A DNA stretch of 64,000 bases from NCBI GenBank assembly GCA_959597175.1, contig CAUFXM010000004.1:152297-216296 (forward strand), given 5' to 3'. The notes beneath the pieces were generated by a model. It ran no database searches and was not told where the DNA came from. It saw only the letters and a list, made by a program, of their open reading frames with translations. The stretch is from an uncultured Methanomassiliicoccales archaeon. Lineage in GTDB: Archaea; Thermoplasmatota; Thermoplasmata; Methanomassiliicoccales; Methanomethylophilaceae. Below are positions 42,985 through 51,570 of this stretch, one piece after another (the first letter of the stretch is position 1; each line of letters begins with the position of its first letter). A program made the position numbers and the translations under genes.

Positions 42985-43151
42985 AGTGTCATCCTCCACA
43001 TCTCCCGATTCAGGCGGCTTCGATTCCCCTTGTCTGATGCACCCAGCGCTTCTTCTCCGGCCCTGGTCGATCCACTGATTTTCCAGGTCTTCCATGAAGA
43101 TGTGCGCTGGGCGTTTTTGCTCCATGACCCGTATAACATGACGAATGTTCC

Positions 43152-43931
43152 TCAATAATCCAGCAGGATGGGCACCTGTTGTTCCTCAGCAAACCGCATG
43201 GCCTGCCAGAACATGGAGAAGGCGTACTTGGCCAGGGTTTGGGTGTCGTACTGGGTGTGCTCCGGGATGTCCGCCTTGCTGTAAAGTCCATCCGTGTCTA
43301 TGGTTCCGTCTATCGGGTATCCCTCGGTGTCTGCCCAATCGGTGATGGTATCCTCATCGGCCTGCCACGCCAGCTGGTTCAGCTTCTCCAGCTCCTTCCG
43401 CAGTCCGCCAACCGTGCTGATGGTGGCGGTGTTATCGGTGGGCAGAGGTGCCTGAAAGAAGAAGGCATCCGCCAGAGGCAGCCACCAGGTGGCCCCACGG
43501 AACAGGGACCACACCCGCTCCTCGTCTGATGCAAGACGGGCGACCAGAGGATGCTCCCCGAAGTTCCAGCCCTTCTCCACGGTGTGAGGTACCGGCTCAC
43601 CGTATGTATGGCAGGCGGCCACCAGCAGCATGGCGCCGAAGGCATCCCAATCCGGCTTGTCGGTGTAATAGGGCTTCTCATTGTCCTCCGGCCAGGGAGT
43701 GAAGGTGGGCTGGCCCGGCCGAGAAATGGCGCTCAAGATTTGATCCCGCCAGTTCTCCACCGCCGCTTGGACCTCTGCCGGGGGCATCTCTTCCTCGTTG
43801 TCGGCGGCTTCTCCATCCGGCGTGATCTTTTGAAAACCGAATCCGTTCTCCTCCGCCCAATGCTGAACAACGGTCTTCCAGTTGTGAGAATAGTACCGGG
43901 TCAGTGTCCCGGCGTAGATGTCGAGTCCCAT
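43152..43931 (-). CDS. Hypothetical protein with an MGLDIYAG start
   Basis: 259 residues from ATG 43931 (MGLDIYAGTLTRYYSHNW). Later: PWPEDNEKPYYTDKPDWDAFGAMLLVAACHTYGEPVPH, a Trp-rich FRGATWWLPLADAFFFQAPLP and TLAKYAFSMFWQAMRFAEE. I recall similar MGLDIYAG proteins from gut Firmicutes, of unknown function. Codon use differs from the core. Probable horizontal acquisition. Confidence 0.65.
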   Translation of the reverse strand: MGLDIYAGTLTRYYSHNWKTVVQHWAEENGFGFQKITPDGEAADNEEEMPPAEVQAAVENWRDQILSAISRPGQPTFTPWPEDNEKPYYTDKPDWDAFGAMLLVAACHTYGEPVPHTVEKGWNFGEHPLVARLASDEERVWSLFRGATWWLPLADAFFFQAPLPTDNTATISTVGGLRKELEKLNQLAWQADEDTITDWADTEGYPIDGTIDTDGLYSKADIPEHTQYDTQTLAKYAFSMFWQAMRFAEEQQVPILLDY

Positions 43932-43971
43932 GATGATGCCTCCTTTTTCTGTTTTCAGCAATAGTTTACAC

Positions 43972-44145
43972 TCATTTCGCAAGTAGGGAAGCTATGATTG
44001 CGATGCCGCACACGAACATCACACCCACAGAAAAAACTAAAATTACTTTCTTTAGTTCTCCATTGGCTTTTAAAGCCGTATCGATTGAGCCAGAAAAGGC
44101 TGCTAAAACAATAGCTGGAATCAAAAACCACCAACAGATGCTCAT
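43972..44145 (-). CDS. Small two-helix membrane protein
   Basis: 57 residues: MSICWWFLIPAIVLAAFSGS, then IDTALKANGELKKVILVFSV, then GVMFVCGIAIIASLLAK. Two hydrophobic helices flank a charged loop. AT-rich codons with TTT, TTA and ATT common, unlike the core. The role is unknown; an inner-membrane immunity or toxin-modulating peptide is conceivable. Confidence 0.5.
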   Translation of the reverse strand: MSICWWFLIPAIVLAAFSGSIDTALKANGELKKVILVFSVGVMFVCGIAIIASLLAK

Positions 44146-44164
44146 ATGTCATGCCTCTTTCCAG

Positions 44165-44392
44165 TTATCTGAATGTACAGCGCTCGCTCTTTCCGTCCAG
44201 CAGCTCGTTCTCACTTCCGTTAAAACCGACATCCCCGTTCTGATGGTATGGTCTGGAACGGACGGAGCATCCGTCCGTCAGGATCACTAGTTCATCATGC
44301 TGTGGAGAACGATTCTCCGGTGCAAACATAGCATCACTCTGTGCCCGCCAGTCTTGATAGCGTTCCTCATTGGCGATGTTTTCAGTGCTCAT
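44165..44392 (-). CDS. Small hypothetical protein
   Basis: 75 residues (MSTENIANEERYQDWRAQSDAM ... ERCTFR), TAA stop. Hydrophilic, no motif. Overlaps the preceding SUKH gene by 11 bases, so it is in the same operon. It may be a remnant of a larger cassette. Confidence 0.45.
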   Translation of the reverse strand: MSTENIANEERYQDWRAQSDAMFAPENRSPQHDELVILTDGCSVRSRPYHQNGDVGFNGSENELLDGKSERCTFR

Positions 44393-45131
44393 CGAGATAC
44401 CTCGCCAATTTTTTCTCCAGCAGTTCTGTCATATCATTGCAGAGGCGCTTTACCTTGTCTTGCTCATGGGCGTAGTACCAGATGGCGTCTTCTCCGGGAC
44501 GGAGTAGGAGCTGGTCGCCGTCTGCTTCTTCCCATAACTCGCCCAGTACACAATACCGATCCCCATGAATGGTCAGATCAAACATCCCGGAAAGGGTAAT
44601 AATCACGCCAGTGGATGCCTGTATACCAGATGTCAGCATGAAGAAATCTTGTACCTGGGACGGAAATGAGAAATCCAGCACGCTTTCCTGATTTTCAATC
44701 TGATCTGCAGTGGCGGCAGGCATGATCTCATCAGAGGGATCCAGTACCTTTGCCAATGCCTTGGAGAACTTGGGATATTGACCAAACAGCTCCGGGTTTC
44801 TGGTCTTGAATTCTTTTTGCTTTTCCCGTTGCACTTTCTCCTGTTCTCTGCAGAAAGCGTCCAGCTCGGCCAGATACCGCTCCTGGTAGAGATTGCTGGC
44901 TTCAAATGCCGTGCCGCTCTTTTCCAGAATGGCGATGGCTCCCTTCTGGCTACCAAACACCGGGACCCACTGAAAACCGTGTCTGTGGGGCTTAAGTTTC
45001 AGAAATTCCTCCCTATCCAGCAGAGTTTCCAACTCCGTCTCATGTTCGTCCCACCAGCTCCACCAGGTTTCGGGAGTTTCCCTTCCCTCGACCAAGTCCA
45101 GGAGTTTTATTGTCAATGATTCTTTGTTCAT
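44382..45131 (-). CDS. SMI1/KNR4 (SUKH) family immunity protein
   Basis: 249 residues. The N-terminal half is helical and Trp-rich (ETPETWWSWWDEHETELETLL). The C-terminal half carries the SUKH core: FFMLTSGIQASTGVIITLSGMFDLTIHGD, LGELWEEADGDQLLLRPGEDAIWYYAHEQDKVKRLC. It binds and blocks toxins. Bacterial-like codons. Confidence 0.75.
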   Translation of the reverse strand: MNKESLTIKLLDLVEGRETPETWWSWWDEHETELETLLDREEFLKLKPHRHGFQWVPVFGSQKGAIAILEKSGTAFEASNLYQERYLAELDAFCREQEKVQREKQKEFKTRNPELFGQYPKFSKALAKVLDPSDEIMPAATADQIENQESVLDFSFPSQVQDFFMLTSGIQASTGVIITLSGMFDLTIHGDRYCVLGELWEEADGDQLLLRPGEDAIWYYAHEQDKVKRLCNDMTELLEKKLARYLDEH

Positions 45132-45229
45132 AGGTGTCCACGCTTTTTCCCAGCCATCACCATGTCCGTGATTCTATGACTACGCAATTATCGTCGATGC
45201 AAGTGTAATGAATCGAATTCATATCCACA
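45132..45229. other. Short intergenic segment
   Basis: 98 bases without a gene between a broken cassette and the SUKH gene; nothing distinctive is visible. Confidence 0.4.
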
Positions 45230-45618
45230 TTACTCGGTGGCACAAAGTTCATTCATTTTCGGAATCAGTATTTTATCCATCCATTGACAAACAATCTCGA
45301 AGGCATTGTCGATTTTTTCTTCGTTCCCTATATCGAGATATATCCCATTGTCTCTTAAACTGTAGAACAGTGGTTGTGTGTTGATGTCTGGTTTGGCATA
45401 GCCATAAGGGTCGTATGGACGAGTGTTGATTATATAGCAAACCTCTATACTGATGCTGTCTTTTGTGTTCCCACCGAATGAGGAAAACGCAATCATATAG
45501 GTGAAATTTTTACTGTACTTCGTAAGCGTTTTGTCGGATTTTTATACTTGAAACCTAAATGTCCGTACTTTCCTTGCAACTTGTTTCCAAGCATTTGCAT
45601 TGCTTCGTTAAAGTTCAT
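45230..45618 (-). pseudogene. Small immunity-type gene (DUF4304-like) split at an A-run
   Basis: ATG 45618 begins MNFNEAMQMLGNKLQGKYGH and LGFKYK. At the A5 run before TCC the frame is one base out: unshifted it stops after about 42 residues (TGA), whereas one more A restores SDKTLTKYSKNFTYMIAFSS and the rest to TAA at 45230. The original protein was about 129 residues. The N-terminus is DUF4304-like but the match is weak. It may be a real lesion or an assembly error. Confidence 0.6.
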
Positions 45619-45681
45619 TGTGCTCCCTCCATTTTCTTATCGTAAGTTTGTTTGTGGCGGGGTTGAGGAAGGTTTTAATAA

Positions 45682-45960
45682 TCATGGCTGTGACAGTTCC
45701 TCCTTTCGGATCAGGATGCTTTTTCCCTCGGAGTTGATGTCATAAAGGTCATCCAAATGGATATGGAATCCATCCTCACGAACGCTTTCCGCCATACCCA
45801 GTGCGGCTTTCGCCAGTAGAAGCAGCCCCGCCCGGTTTCCCGTTAGCTCCAATTTGTTTCCATCGGCGTGAATATTAAAGGAGAGGTGGGCTTCCGGTTC
45901 CACTGGAAGGATTGGCAGTTGTTCATTATTCAGTTGGATGGTCAGTGTTTTGGTTTGCAT
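45682..45960 (-). CDS. Imm32-like immunity protein
   Basis: 92 residues: QTKTLTIQLNNEQLPILPVE, AHLSFNIHADGNKLELTGNRAGLLLLAKAALGMAES, then HIHLDDLYDINSEGKSILIRK. The pattern (Gly-leading helix, HIHLD, charged end) fits Imm32. Bacterial-like codons with a TGA stop. A minor gene in the array. Confidence 0.65.
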   Translation of the reverse strand: MQTKTLTIQLNNEQLPILPVEPEAHLSFNIHADGNKLELTGNRAGLLLLAKAALGMAESVREDGFHIHLDDLYDINSEGKSILIRKEELSQP

Positions 45961-46202
45961 TTCCTGTCTCTCCCCTTCAATTCGATCAGTGTCCTGTGTG
46001 AGGGGTCTCCATCACATTGTCTTCCATATCGGTTTCGTGTATTCCGTTCGGATCTCCTTCAGTCCGGTTCAGTTCCCGACCGTACATGCACTGTTCTCTG
46101 CAGTGTTCAAGCACTTCGAATCTCAGATTTGTCTTGAAATGCAGTCAGCCATCATTTCGAATGGGTCGTGGTTCATCCTCGCCTCTGGTTTCCCTTCTTC
46201 AT

Positions 46203-47060
46203 TCATCCTTGTATGTCGGCATCGATTGGGCCTTTTTTCATCGTTCCCTTCACGGTGATCGCATGGCCCCAGAACATGTCGTCATCCTCATACCAGACCG
46301 TAAAACGTCCGCCGGGCGAGACAGAGAACTCGGTTAGCAGGATACGTTGGGCGAACTCATCCTCCGTGACGGGGTCCTTCTCCGGGTCCCGGGTTGTATT
46401 CTCATCATCCGCCATCCACTCGTTGGCCATAGACGTGAGCTTCCGGGCAGCCATCGACCTCAGGGACTTGTCCCACGATTCCTGATTCTCAACCAGTTTC
46501 TTCATCACATTGGTGACGCGGGTCCAGGAGGCTTTCTTCCCGATATCCACTTCCAGCGAGATCCGGACCTCTTCCCCCATCCACATGCATGTTCCGTCCA
46601 AGGTGCTCATCTCGCGATCCAGCGTGAGAGTCCCCAGCACATCGTCCTCCAGACGTATCGGCTTCGTGTACTCCGCCCAGATCTCCTTCAGTGCCGGGCA
46701 GTCCACGTCCTCCTCCAACACATCCGTGACATACCATCTTGGTTCGTCAAGCACGTCGCCTTTCCATCCACGGACCTTGATCCTATAGATCCTTCCTTTG
46801 GCAAGACGATCGGAATACTCTCCCGCCTCCCGTTCCCTGTCCGTGAGCGGCCAGCTCAGGTAGTTGCGGCCGGAGATCACCTGGCCGGTTTCAACATCCG
46901 CCATGGCCAGGGCATGGGTGTTCGCTGTCCAGAAACTATCCAGATAGGTCCTGTCCGCACTTGTTCCGCTCTGGATCAGCACAAGCTTCTCCTCGTCCTC
47001 CGGGACATATAGAGCGATGAAGTCCTTGGCAGTTCTTTTTTTCATGTTATTCCTCTTCAA
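46203..47060 (-). CDS. DUF2262 domain protein, copy 1
   Basis: 285 residues. DUF2262 core: EDDVLGTLTLDREMSTLDGTCMWMGEEVRISLEVD, the helix KLVENQESWDKSLRSMAARKLTSMANEWM, then EDEFAQRILLTEFSVSPGGRFTVWYEDDDMFWGHAITVKGTMKKGPIDADIQG. DUF2262 occurs in bacterial immunity loci. It starts inside the end of copy 2 (4-base overlap), a tandem duplicate. Confidence 0.8.
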   Translation of the reverse strand: MKRNNMKKRTAKDFIALYVPEDEEKLVLIQSGTSADRTYLDSFWTANTHALAMADVETGQVISGRNYLSWPLTDREREAGEYSDRLAKGRIYRIKVRGWKGDVLDEPRWYVTDVLEEDVDCPALKEIWAEYTKPIRLEDDVLGTLTLDREMSTLDGTCMWMGEEVRISLEVDIGKKASWTRVTNVMKKLVENQESWDKSLRSMAARKLTSMANEWMADDENTTRDPEKDPVTEDEFAQRILLTEFSVSPGGRFTVWYEDDDMFWGHAITVKGTMKKGPIDADIQG

Positions 47061-47896
47061 CCTTCGATCGAGGCGGTCATGACGCCTCTTTTCAGTGATC
47101 CGTAGACCGTCACCGCATGGTCGGTGAACATCTCGTCGCAGTCGAACCAGGCGGTGAAGCTGCCGCCGGAGGTGACGGACAGGCTCGTCATGCTGATCCG
47201 CTGGGCCAGTTCTTCCTCTGTGATGGGGTCGGTTTCCGGATCACGGGGGTTTTCTTCATCCTGAGAGAGCCAGTTGTTGGCCAGTTCGGTCAGGTTCTTT
47301 GCCGCAAGCTCCCGCATCGCCTTGTCCCATGTCTCACAGTCGGCCAGCAGATTCTTGGCGGCGCTGCGGGCACGTGTCCAGGATGACTTTCTCTCGGCAT
47401 TGACCTCCAGATACAGGAGCACACCCTTTCCGCACCACCGGACCTCGCCCTCGAAGGAACCAAAGTCCTTGTCCAGTGTAAGCTCACCCAGCACCTTGTC
47501 CTGGATCACCACCGGCCTGTGGTACTCGTCCAGAACGGCCTGAAGCTCCGGGCAGTTCTCATGGGCCCCGATCACTTCCGTGATGCACCAGGGCCGCACG
47601 ATCAGGTCCTTCGCCCATTCCTCCTTCATCCGGCGTATTCTCAGGCGGCAGACCTGCTCTTTCTGGAAGCGTCCCCAGCCCTTTTCTCCATCGCGTTCTT
47701 CGTCGGTGACCGGCCACTCCAGCCTCTCCTCTTTGGTGCTGACCTTGCCCGTGTCGCAGAATACCATGCCCAGCGTCACGACCGTCATTTCCCAGAAGTC
47801 ACCCCTGTTGTTGTATCCGCCCCCGATGCAGCGATTGATCAGAGCGATCACTTCCTGCTCCTCGGGCTCGTACATCCCATAGAATTCCTCGAACAT
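47057..47896 (-). CDS. DUF2262 domain protein, copy 2
   Basis: 279 residues from ATG 47896 (MFEEFYGMYEPEE). The frame is open upstream but not protein-like. It shows the same core as copy 1: DKVLGELTLDKDFGSFEGEVRWCGKGV, the helix ADCETWDKAMRELAAKNLTELANNWL, then SGGSFTAWFDCDEMFTDHAVTVYGSLKRGVMTASIEG. Clearly paralogous but divergent at the N-terminus. Core-like codons. Confidence 0.8.
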   Translation of the reverse strand: MFEEFYGMYEPEEQEVIALINRCIGGGYNNRGDFWEMTVVTLGMVFCDTGKVSTKEERLEWPVTDEERDGEKGWGRFQKEQVCRLRIRRMKEEWAKDLIVRPWCITEVIGAHENCPELQAVLDEYHRPVVIQDKVLGELTLDKDFGSFEGEVRWCGKGVLLYLEVNAERKSSWTRARSAAKNLLADCETWDKAMRELAAKNLTELANNWLSQDEENPRDPETDPITEEELAQRISMTSLSVTSGGSFTAWFDCDEMFTDHAVTVYGSLKRGVMTASIEG

Positions 47897-47910
47897 CGTT
47901 GTATCCTCCT

Positions 47911-48504
47911 TCACAACCCTTCCAGAACAGCCGTTATCTTGGGTGCAAACTCCGGAGAACCTTCCTTTTCCAGAGCGTCCCGGCAGGTCAGCACCGTCAA
48001 CCAGGAGTAGTAGTAGAAGCTGTAGAACAGGTCCGCGGGGAAGACCTCGTCCTCCTCGTAGCGCATCTCGTCCTCCTCCTCTTCGTACTCCTCCGACCAC
48101 AGGTACTCCTCTCTCAGCATATCAGAGAACTGGGGGAGGGGGTCCGCGTGCTCCATCCCATCCCCGTCGTGGAAGCATTGGAGGATGCAGGCGGTGAAGT
48201 CCAGCAACTCCCCGGCAAGGAAACGGGCAACGGGGTTCCGACCGCTTTCTGACAGGGCCCTCCCTAGGATCCGGCAGATGAACACCATTCCGAACGGCGT
48301 GGCATGCCACAGGGTGCCCTGGTGCTCCATGTTCGTCGTCAGCTCGTAGAGCGATGTCTCGACGGATTCCCGGTCATCCATCCTCTCCAGCACAGCCAGG
48401 TGTTCCGGAAAATCCGTCCCACGCCCATAGGCGGTTGTGAGCCGGTGCCACGGGACATCCGTTACCCTGAGATGGGTGATGTAGGTTCTGTTTTCATCTG
48501 TCAT
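47911..48504 (-). CDS. Immunity-type HEAT-like protein (DVPWHRLTTAYGRGTDF motif)
   Basis: 197 residues. The start TDVPWHRLTTAYGRGTDFPEHLAVLERMDD is a recognisable N-terminal motif of bacterial immunity-type proteins with HEAT-like helices. A conserved ATPFGMVFICRILG and FLAGELLDFTACILQCFHDGDGM follow. A very acidic insert EEYEEEEDEMRYEEDE sits before the last helix. Core-like codons. Confidence 0.65.
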   Translation of the reverse strand: MTDENRTYITHLRVTDVPWHRLTTAYGRGTDFPEHLAVLERMDDRESVETSLYELTTNMEHQGTLWHATPFGMVFICRILGRALSESGRNPVARFLAGELLDFTACILQCFHDGDGMEHADPLPQFSDMLREEYLWSEEYEEEEDEMRYEEDEVFPADLFYSFYYYSWLTVLTCRDALEKEGSPEFAPKITAVLEGL

Positions 48505-48516
48505 CTCGTCATCCCC

Positions 48517-49137
48517 TCATTCCGTTATCTGGCTGCGATACTCCTTCTCCAGCGCGGTGTACCACCGATTCAGCATGGTTTCCAGACTGGTTTTTCCTTT
48601 CCGATCATAAAAAGCAAGGAACTTGTCCAGCAGCGCAGGAAACAAATTCTTACCGATATTTGTCAGATCCTGATTGAGATAGACCATCCGCAGGATACGG
48701 CCCTGCCGGTCCAGAGGGTTCTTTTTCAGCAGCTCCTTTTCAAAGCAGAAGCGCAGGAATACCACGTTCTCGTCGTAGAAGTCCTCCACCACAGCCGCGC
48801 CAATGCTGGTGTATGTGATGTCGTACACCAAACGGCTCCAGTCAAATTTCTCAGCATAGAGCAGTTTCAGCGCCTTCGCCCAGTGCTCCTCCGGGATCAC
48901 CAGCATCCTGTGCTGGGCGGTACTGGAATAGCCGCGATAGACGGGTTCCGGCTGTCCAAGCAGCTCGCTCACACTGTCGGCGTAAACGAAGCACAGTTCC
49001 TCATCGAACAGGCCGCCGATGAATTTGCCATTGCAGTACAGCATGAAATTCTTGGACTTGGCCGGGGAATAAGAGAGGCTATATTCCTGCGAGTCCAGGC
49101 TTTTATGCACCTTGTTCAGAAAGTCTATGGATGTCAT
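48517..49137 (-). CDS. TfoX-N-like domain protein of the array
   Basis: 206 residues. Segment SKNFMLYCNGKFIGGLFDEELCFVYADSVSELLGQPEPVYRGY resembles the TfoX N-terminal domain. A C-terminal helical part AEKFDWSRLVYDITYTSIGAAVVEDFYD and LLDKFLAFYDRKGKTSLE is extra. AT-richer codons than flanking genes; probable bacterial origin. Confidence 0.6.
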   Translation of the reverse strand: MTSIDFLNKVHKSLDSQEYSLSYSPAKSKNFMLYCNGKFIGGLFDEELCFVYADSVSELLGQPEPVYRGYSSTAQHRMLVIPEEHWAKALKLLYAEKFDWSRLVYDITYTSIGAAVVEDFYDENVVFLRFCFEKELLKKNPLDRQGRILRMVYLNQDLTNIGKNLFPALLDKFLAFYDRKGKTSLETMLNRWYTALEKEYRSQITE

Positions 49138-49141
49138 GGTC

Positions 49142-49459
49142 TCACTCCTTATTACAAATCCAACTCGCCATTGCAGAGCATTTGCAGAAAATCTCGAAAA
49201 GAAGGGGCAACCTCCGTTGTTTCTTCAAACCCCGGTCCCTCCCAGTGACAATGGTTCCATCTTCTAGACACAGGGCATGGTAGGGATATCCATCCTTCAG
49301 TGACAAGCTGATGGGCATCCGCTCCAGCACAGCCAGGTGAGCCAGAAGATCCGTCCCCCACCCATAGGCGGCGGTGAGCAGGTGCCACGGGACGTCATCG
49401 ACCTCGGGACGGGCGGCACAGGTTCTGATCTCCTCCGATATGCTGTCGGCATCCTTCAT
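49142..49459 (-). pseudogene. Chimeric remnant: immunity N-terminus fused to a SUKH tail
   Basis: The first part repeats the motif seen in the 47911 gene (DDVPWHLLTAAYGWGTDLLAHLAVLERM). From MPISLSLKDGYPYHALCLEDGTIVTG on it resembles a SUKH C-terminal half. One base out of frame, the same DNA continues FEETTEVAPSFRDFLQMLCNGELDL, a convincing SUKH tail. So two cassette pieces were joined and the second then frameshifted. Unshifted, the ORF ends after 105 residues. Confidence 0.6.
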
Positions 49460-50361
49460 GACCGTGACCCCTTGTTTTCTGCGATGTCCTCTTCCTTCTC
49501 CCTGTTCCTCACGTCCGGGAACAGATTGTGCATGAACTCCTCAACCTCGTCATCCGGCTGATTATAGTGATCGACCATGATGTACCACGCCCTGAAGGTC
49601 CTCCGCTCCATGTCCTCCTCCTTCAGGTAGAGGTCGTAGCATGCCTCCTCGATCTCATCCCAGCCGCCGTTCAGCTTCTTGGCACGGACCTGTTTCTCCA
49701 CTATGGCGTCCAGCTCCTTCCGGGTACGGCTCGCCGCCCAGGCATGATCCACATCCTCGGCATGGGACTGGTAGAACAGCAGCTTTCCGGTATGGGTCTT
49801 CGCCCTGCACTCCGGCGTTCCGCGCAATTCCGCCTGACGGCGGTACTCCTCCAGCTGCTCCGTCGTTCCGTACAGTTCCACCATCCGTTCCCGCACACCG
49901 ATGGACCAGCTGTAGTCCTCCGCCTCGGTGAAGGGGGCGCAGACCGGCTGCAATGCCTCCACAGGGTCTGCCTCGAAGCGGTCGATGAAGTCGAGGTAGT
50001 GGGCTCTGATCAGTGGCAGGAAGGTGTCCAGCTTCTCGGTGTCCAGCTGCAGATCCTCTGTCAGCATCCGGAAGAACGAACCGCCTGTCGTCGGCTCTAT
50101 CCTGAAAGAGTAGAGGGTGTCATCCCCCTGCACGATTACGCAGGAGAAGCCCACCTCCACATTCCCGTGGCCGATCTCGTGGTCTATGTAGTTGTAGTGG
50201 CTGCGCTGAAACCAGATGTTGTAGGTCGGTCCGTCCCTCATCCTCTTTTTGAAGTCGCCCTTCTTCAGACGCTTCCAGCCCCTCCCCTCCAGGCCGAGCC
50301 CGTCCCAGAGGTAGGCAAGCATCTCCTCGAAGATGTCAGATGGGTGTTTCTGTCCGCTCAT
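49456..50361 (-). CDS. Immunity-type protein, possibly DUF4304-like
   Basis: 301 residues. The N-terminal domain DIFEEMLAYLWDGLGLEGRGWKRL ... YNIWFQRSHYNYIDHEIGHGNVEVGFSCVI resembles DUF4304. A helical central part with an acidic linker follows, then charged C-terminal helices WDEIEEACYDLYLKEEDMERRTFRAWYIMVDHYNQPDDEVEEF. Its stop overlaps the 49459 start. Core-like codons. Confidence 0.6.
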   Translation of the reverse strand: MSGQKHPSDIFEEMLAYLWDGLGLEGRGWKRLKKGDFKKRMRDGPTYNIWFQRSHYNYIDHEIGHGNVEVGFSCVIVQGDDTLYSFRIEPTTGGSFFRMLTEDLQLDTEKLDTFLPLIRAHYLDFIDRFEADPVEALQPVCAPFTEAEDYSWSIGVRERMVELYGTTEQLEEYRRQAELRGTPECRAKTHTGKLLFYQSHAEDVDHAWAASRTRKELDAIVEKQVRAKKLNGGWDEIEEACYDLYLKEEDMERRTFRAWYIMVDHYNQPDDEVEEFMHNLFPDVRNREKEEDIAENKGSRS

Positions 50362-50370
50362 ATCGGGACC

Positions 50371-51513
50371 TCATGTCTGCTGGTGCTGCATCGAGACCAT
50401 CCTGCAGTCGGGACAGACCTCTATGTAAAGCGTCCCCTCCATCCCGTCTATCAGGGTGCACCACTGTATCTGCGCCAGGTACCGCATCGGTCTGCCGCAG
50501 TCCGGGCATTCCGTGTACTCCCAGTCCTGGACCCAGTTGGCGAATCCGCCCACGGTGTCGACATCGTCGCTTACCCTCCCGTAGAAGAGTGGCACATCCT
50601 CCTCCGACAGGGTCAGGCGGTTCCCGGACAGACGCTCGTAGTCCTCGGGCCTCAGATAGCAGTCGATGCTGTCGCTGCCGTCGAACAGTTCCGACGGCAG
50701 GGGTTCGCTGCCGCCGTCCGTGTTGTACCTGCTGAAAGCGGCTCCTTTCAGCAATCCGACGCAGCTGGGGCAGCACGTCGCCGTCAGGATCCCATCGATT
50801 CCGAGGAAGCCGAGACGTCTGTCATCGCAATCCATTCTCAGGATGTCGACCATCCTCCCGCCGCAGTGCGGACACACATCGTCCCGCAGGAGCCCGATGC
50901 GTACCGGGGATGCATCCGGATCGTCGCCGTCCACCATGGGATGGCACCTTGAGTAGTTGAGCACCAACCTGTGTCCATCATCATCGAAGGTCCATCCCCC
51001 GCACTGAGCGTACACCGACGGGCCGACGAACAGACTGCTCATCCACGGACGAGGATTATTCTCGAGTTCGAGCAGGACCTCCAGCGCCCTGTCGTCACCC
51101 TGCATCGCCAGACACATCATCAGCTGACTGGCCTCCTGAGGGTTCTCGGTTCCCATCAGTGCCGAGATCAAGCCGTCCCTGACGTCTTCGGGTGCCCTGT
51201 AGTAGATCTCGCTGGGATAGAACACGCCTCTGTCCAACGCCGCCCTCTGCATGTCGGGCGTAATGGCGTCATGATACCCGAGCAGCTTCCAGAAATCGGA
51301 GAACTCCGGTTCTCTGAAATCCCCCACGGCCTCGATGTTTTCTGCGATTGACCTCTGCTTTTCCGCTACGGTCTCAGGTGACCACCGTCTCGCATCCTCG
51401 CGTTCCCTCTCGGCTCTGCATCTCCAGCAGAGGCCCTCGTATCTCAACGGGGTTCCGCACACAGGACAGCTGTGAGCGGATTCCAGCATGGATCCTTCGT
51501 TTCCTTCCGTCAT
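50371..51513 (-). CDS. Zinc-rich protein with DUF1963-like C-terminal domain
   Basis: 380 residues. The N-terminal zinc ribbon CPVCGTPLRYEGLCWRC is followed by a helical domain (about 40-150). Further zinc pairs CPHC and CPSC come next. The end has LYFGR-type strands, GGFANWVQDWEYTECPDCGRPMRYLAQIQW and CPDCRMVSM. The Gly-Gly-Phe ... Cys-Pro-x-Cys-Gly pattern is like DUF1963/YwqG, a domain found in immunity loci. Nine bases separate it from the next gene. Confidence 0.65.
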   Translation of the reverse strand: MTEGNEGSMLESAHSCPVCGTPLRYEGLCWRCRAEREREDARRWSPETVAEKQRSIAENIEAVGDFREPEFSDFWKLLGYHDAITPDMQRAALDRGVFYPSEIYYRAPEDVRDGLISALMGTENPQEASQLMMCLAMQGDDRALEVLLELENNPRPWMSSLFVGPSVYAQCGGWTFDDDGHRLVLNYSRCHPMVDGDDPDASPVRIGLLRDDVCPHCGGRMVDILRMDCDDRRLGFLGIDGILTATCCPSCVGLLKGAAFSRYNTDGGSEPLPSELFDGSDSIDCYLRPEDYERLSGNRLTLSEEDVPLFYGRVSDDVDTVGGFANWVQDWEYTECPDCGRPMRYLAQIQWCTLIDGMEGTLYIEVCPDCRMVSMQHQQT

Positions 51514-51570
51514 GTCATCGTCCCTCCATCACGCTTCTCGGTGCGGCGTTCCTCTTCCAGGCCGCTCCCG

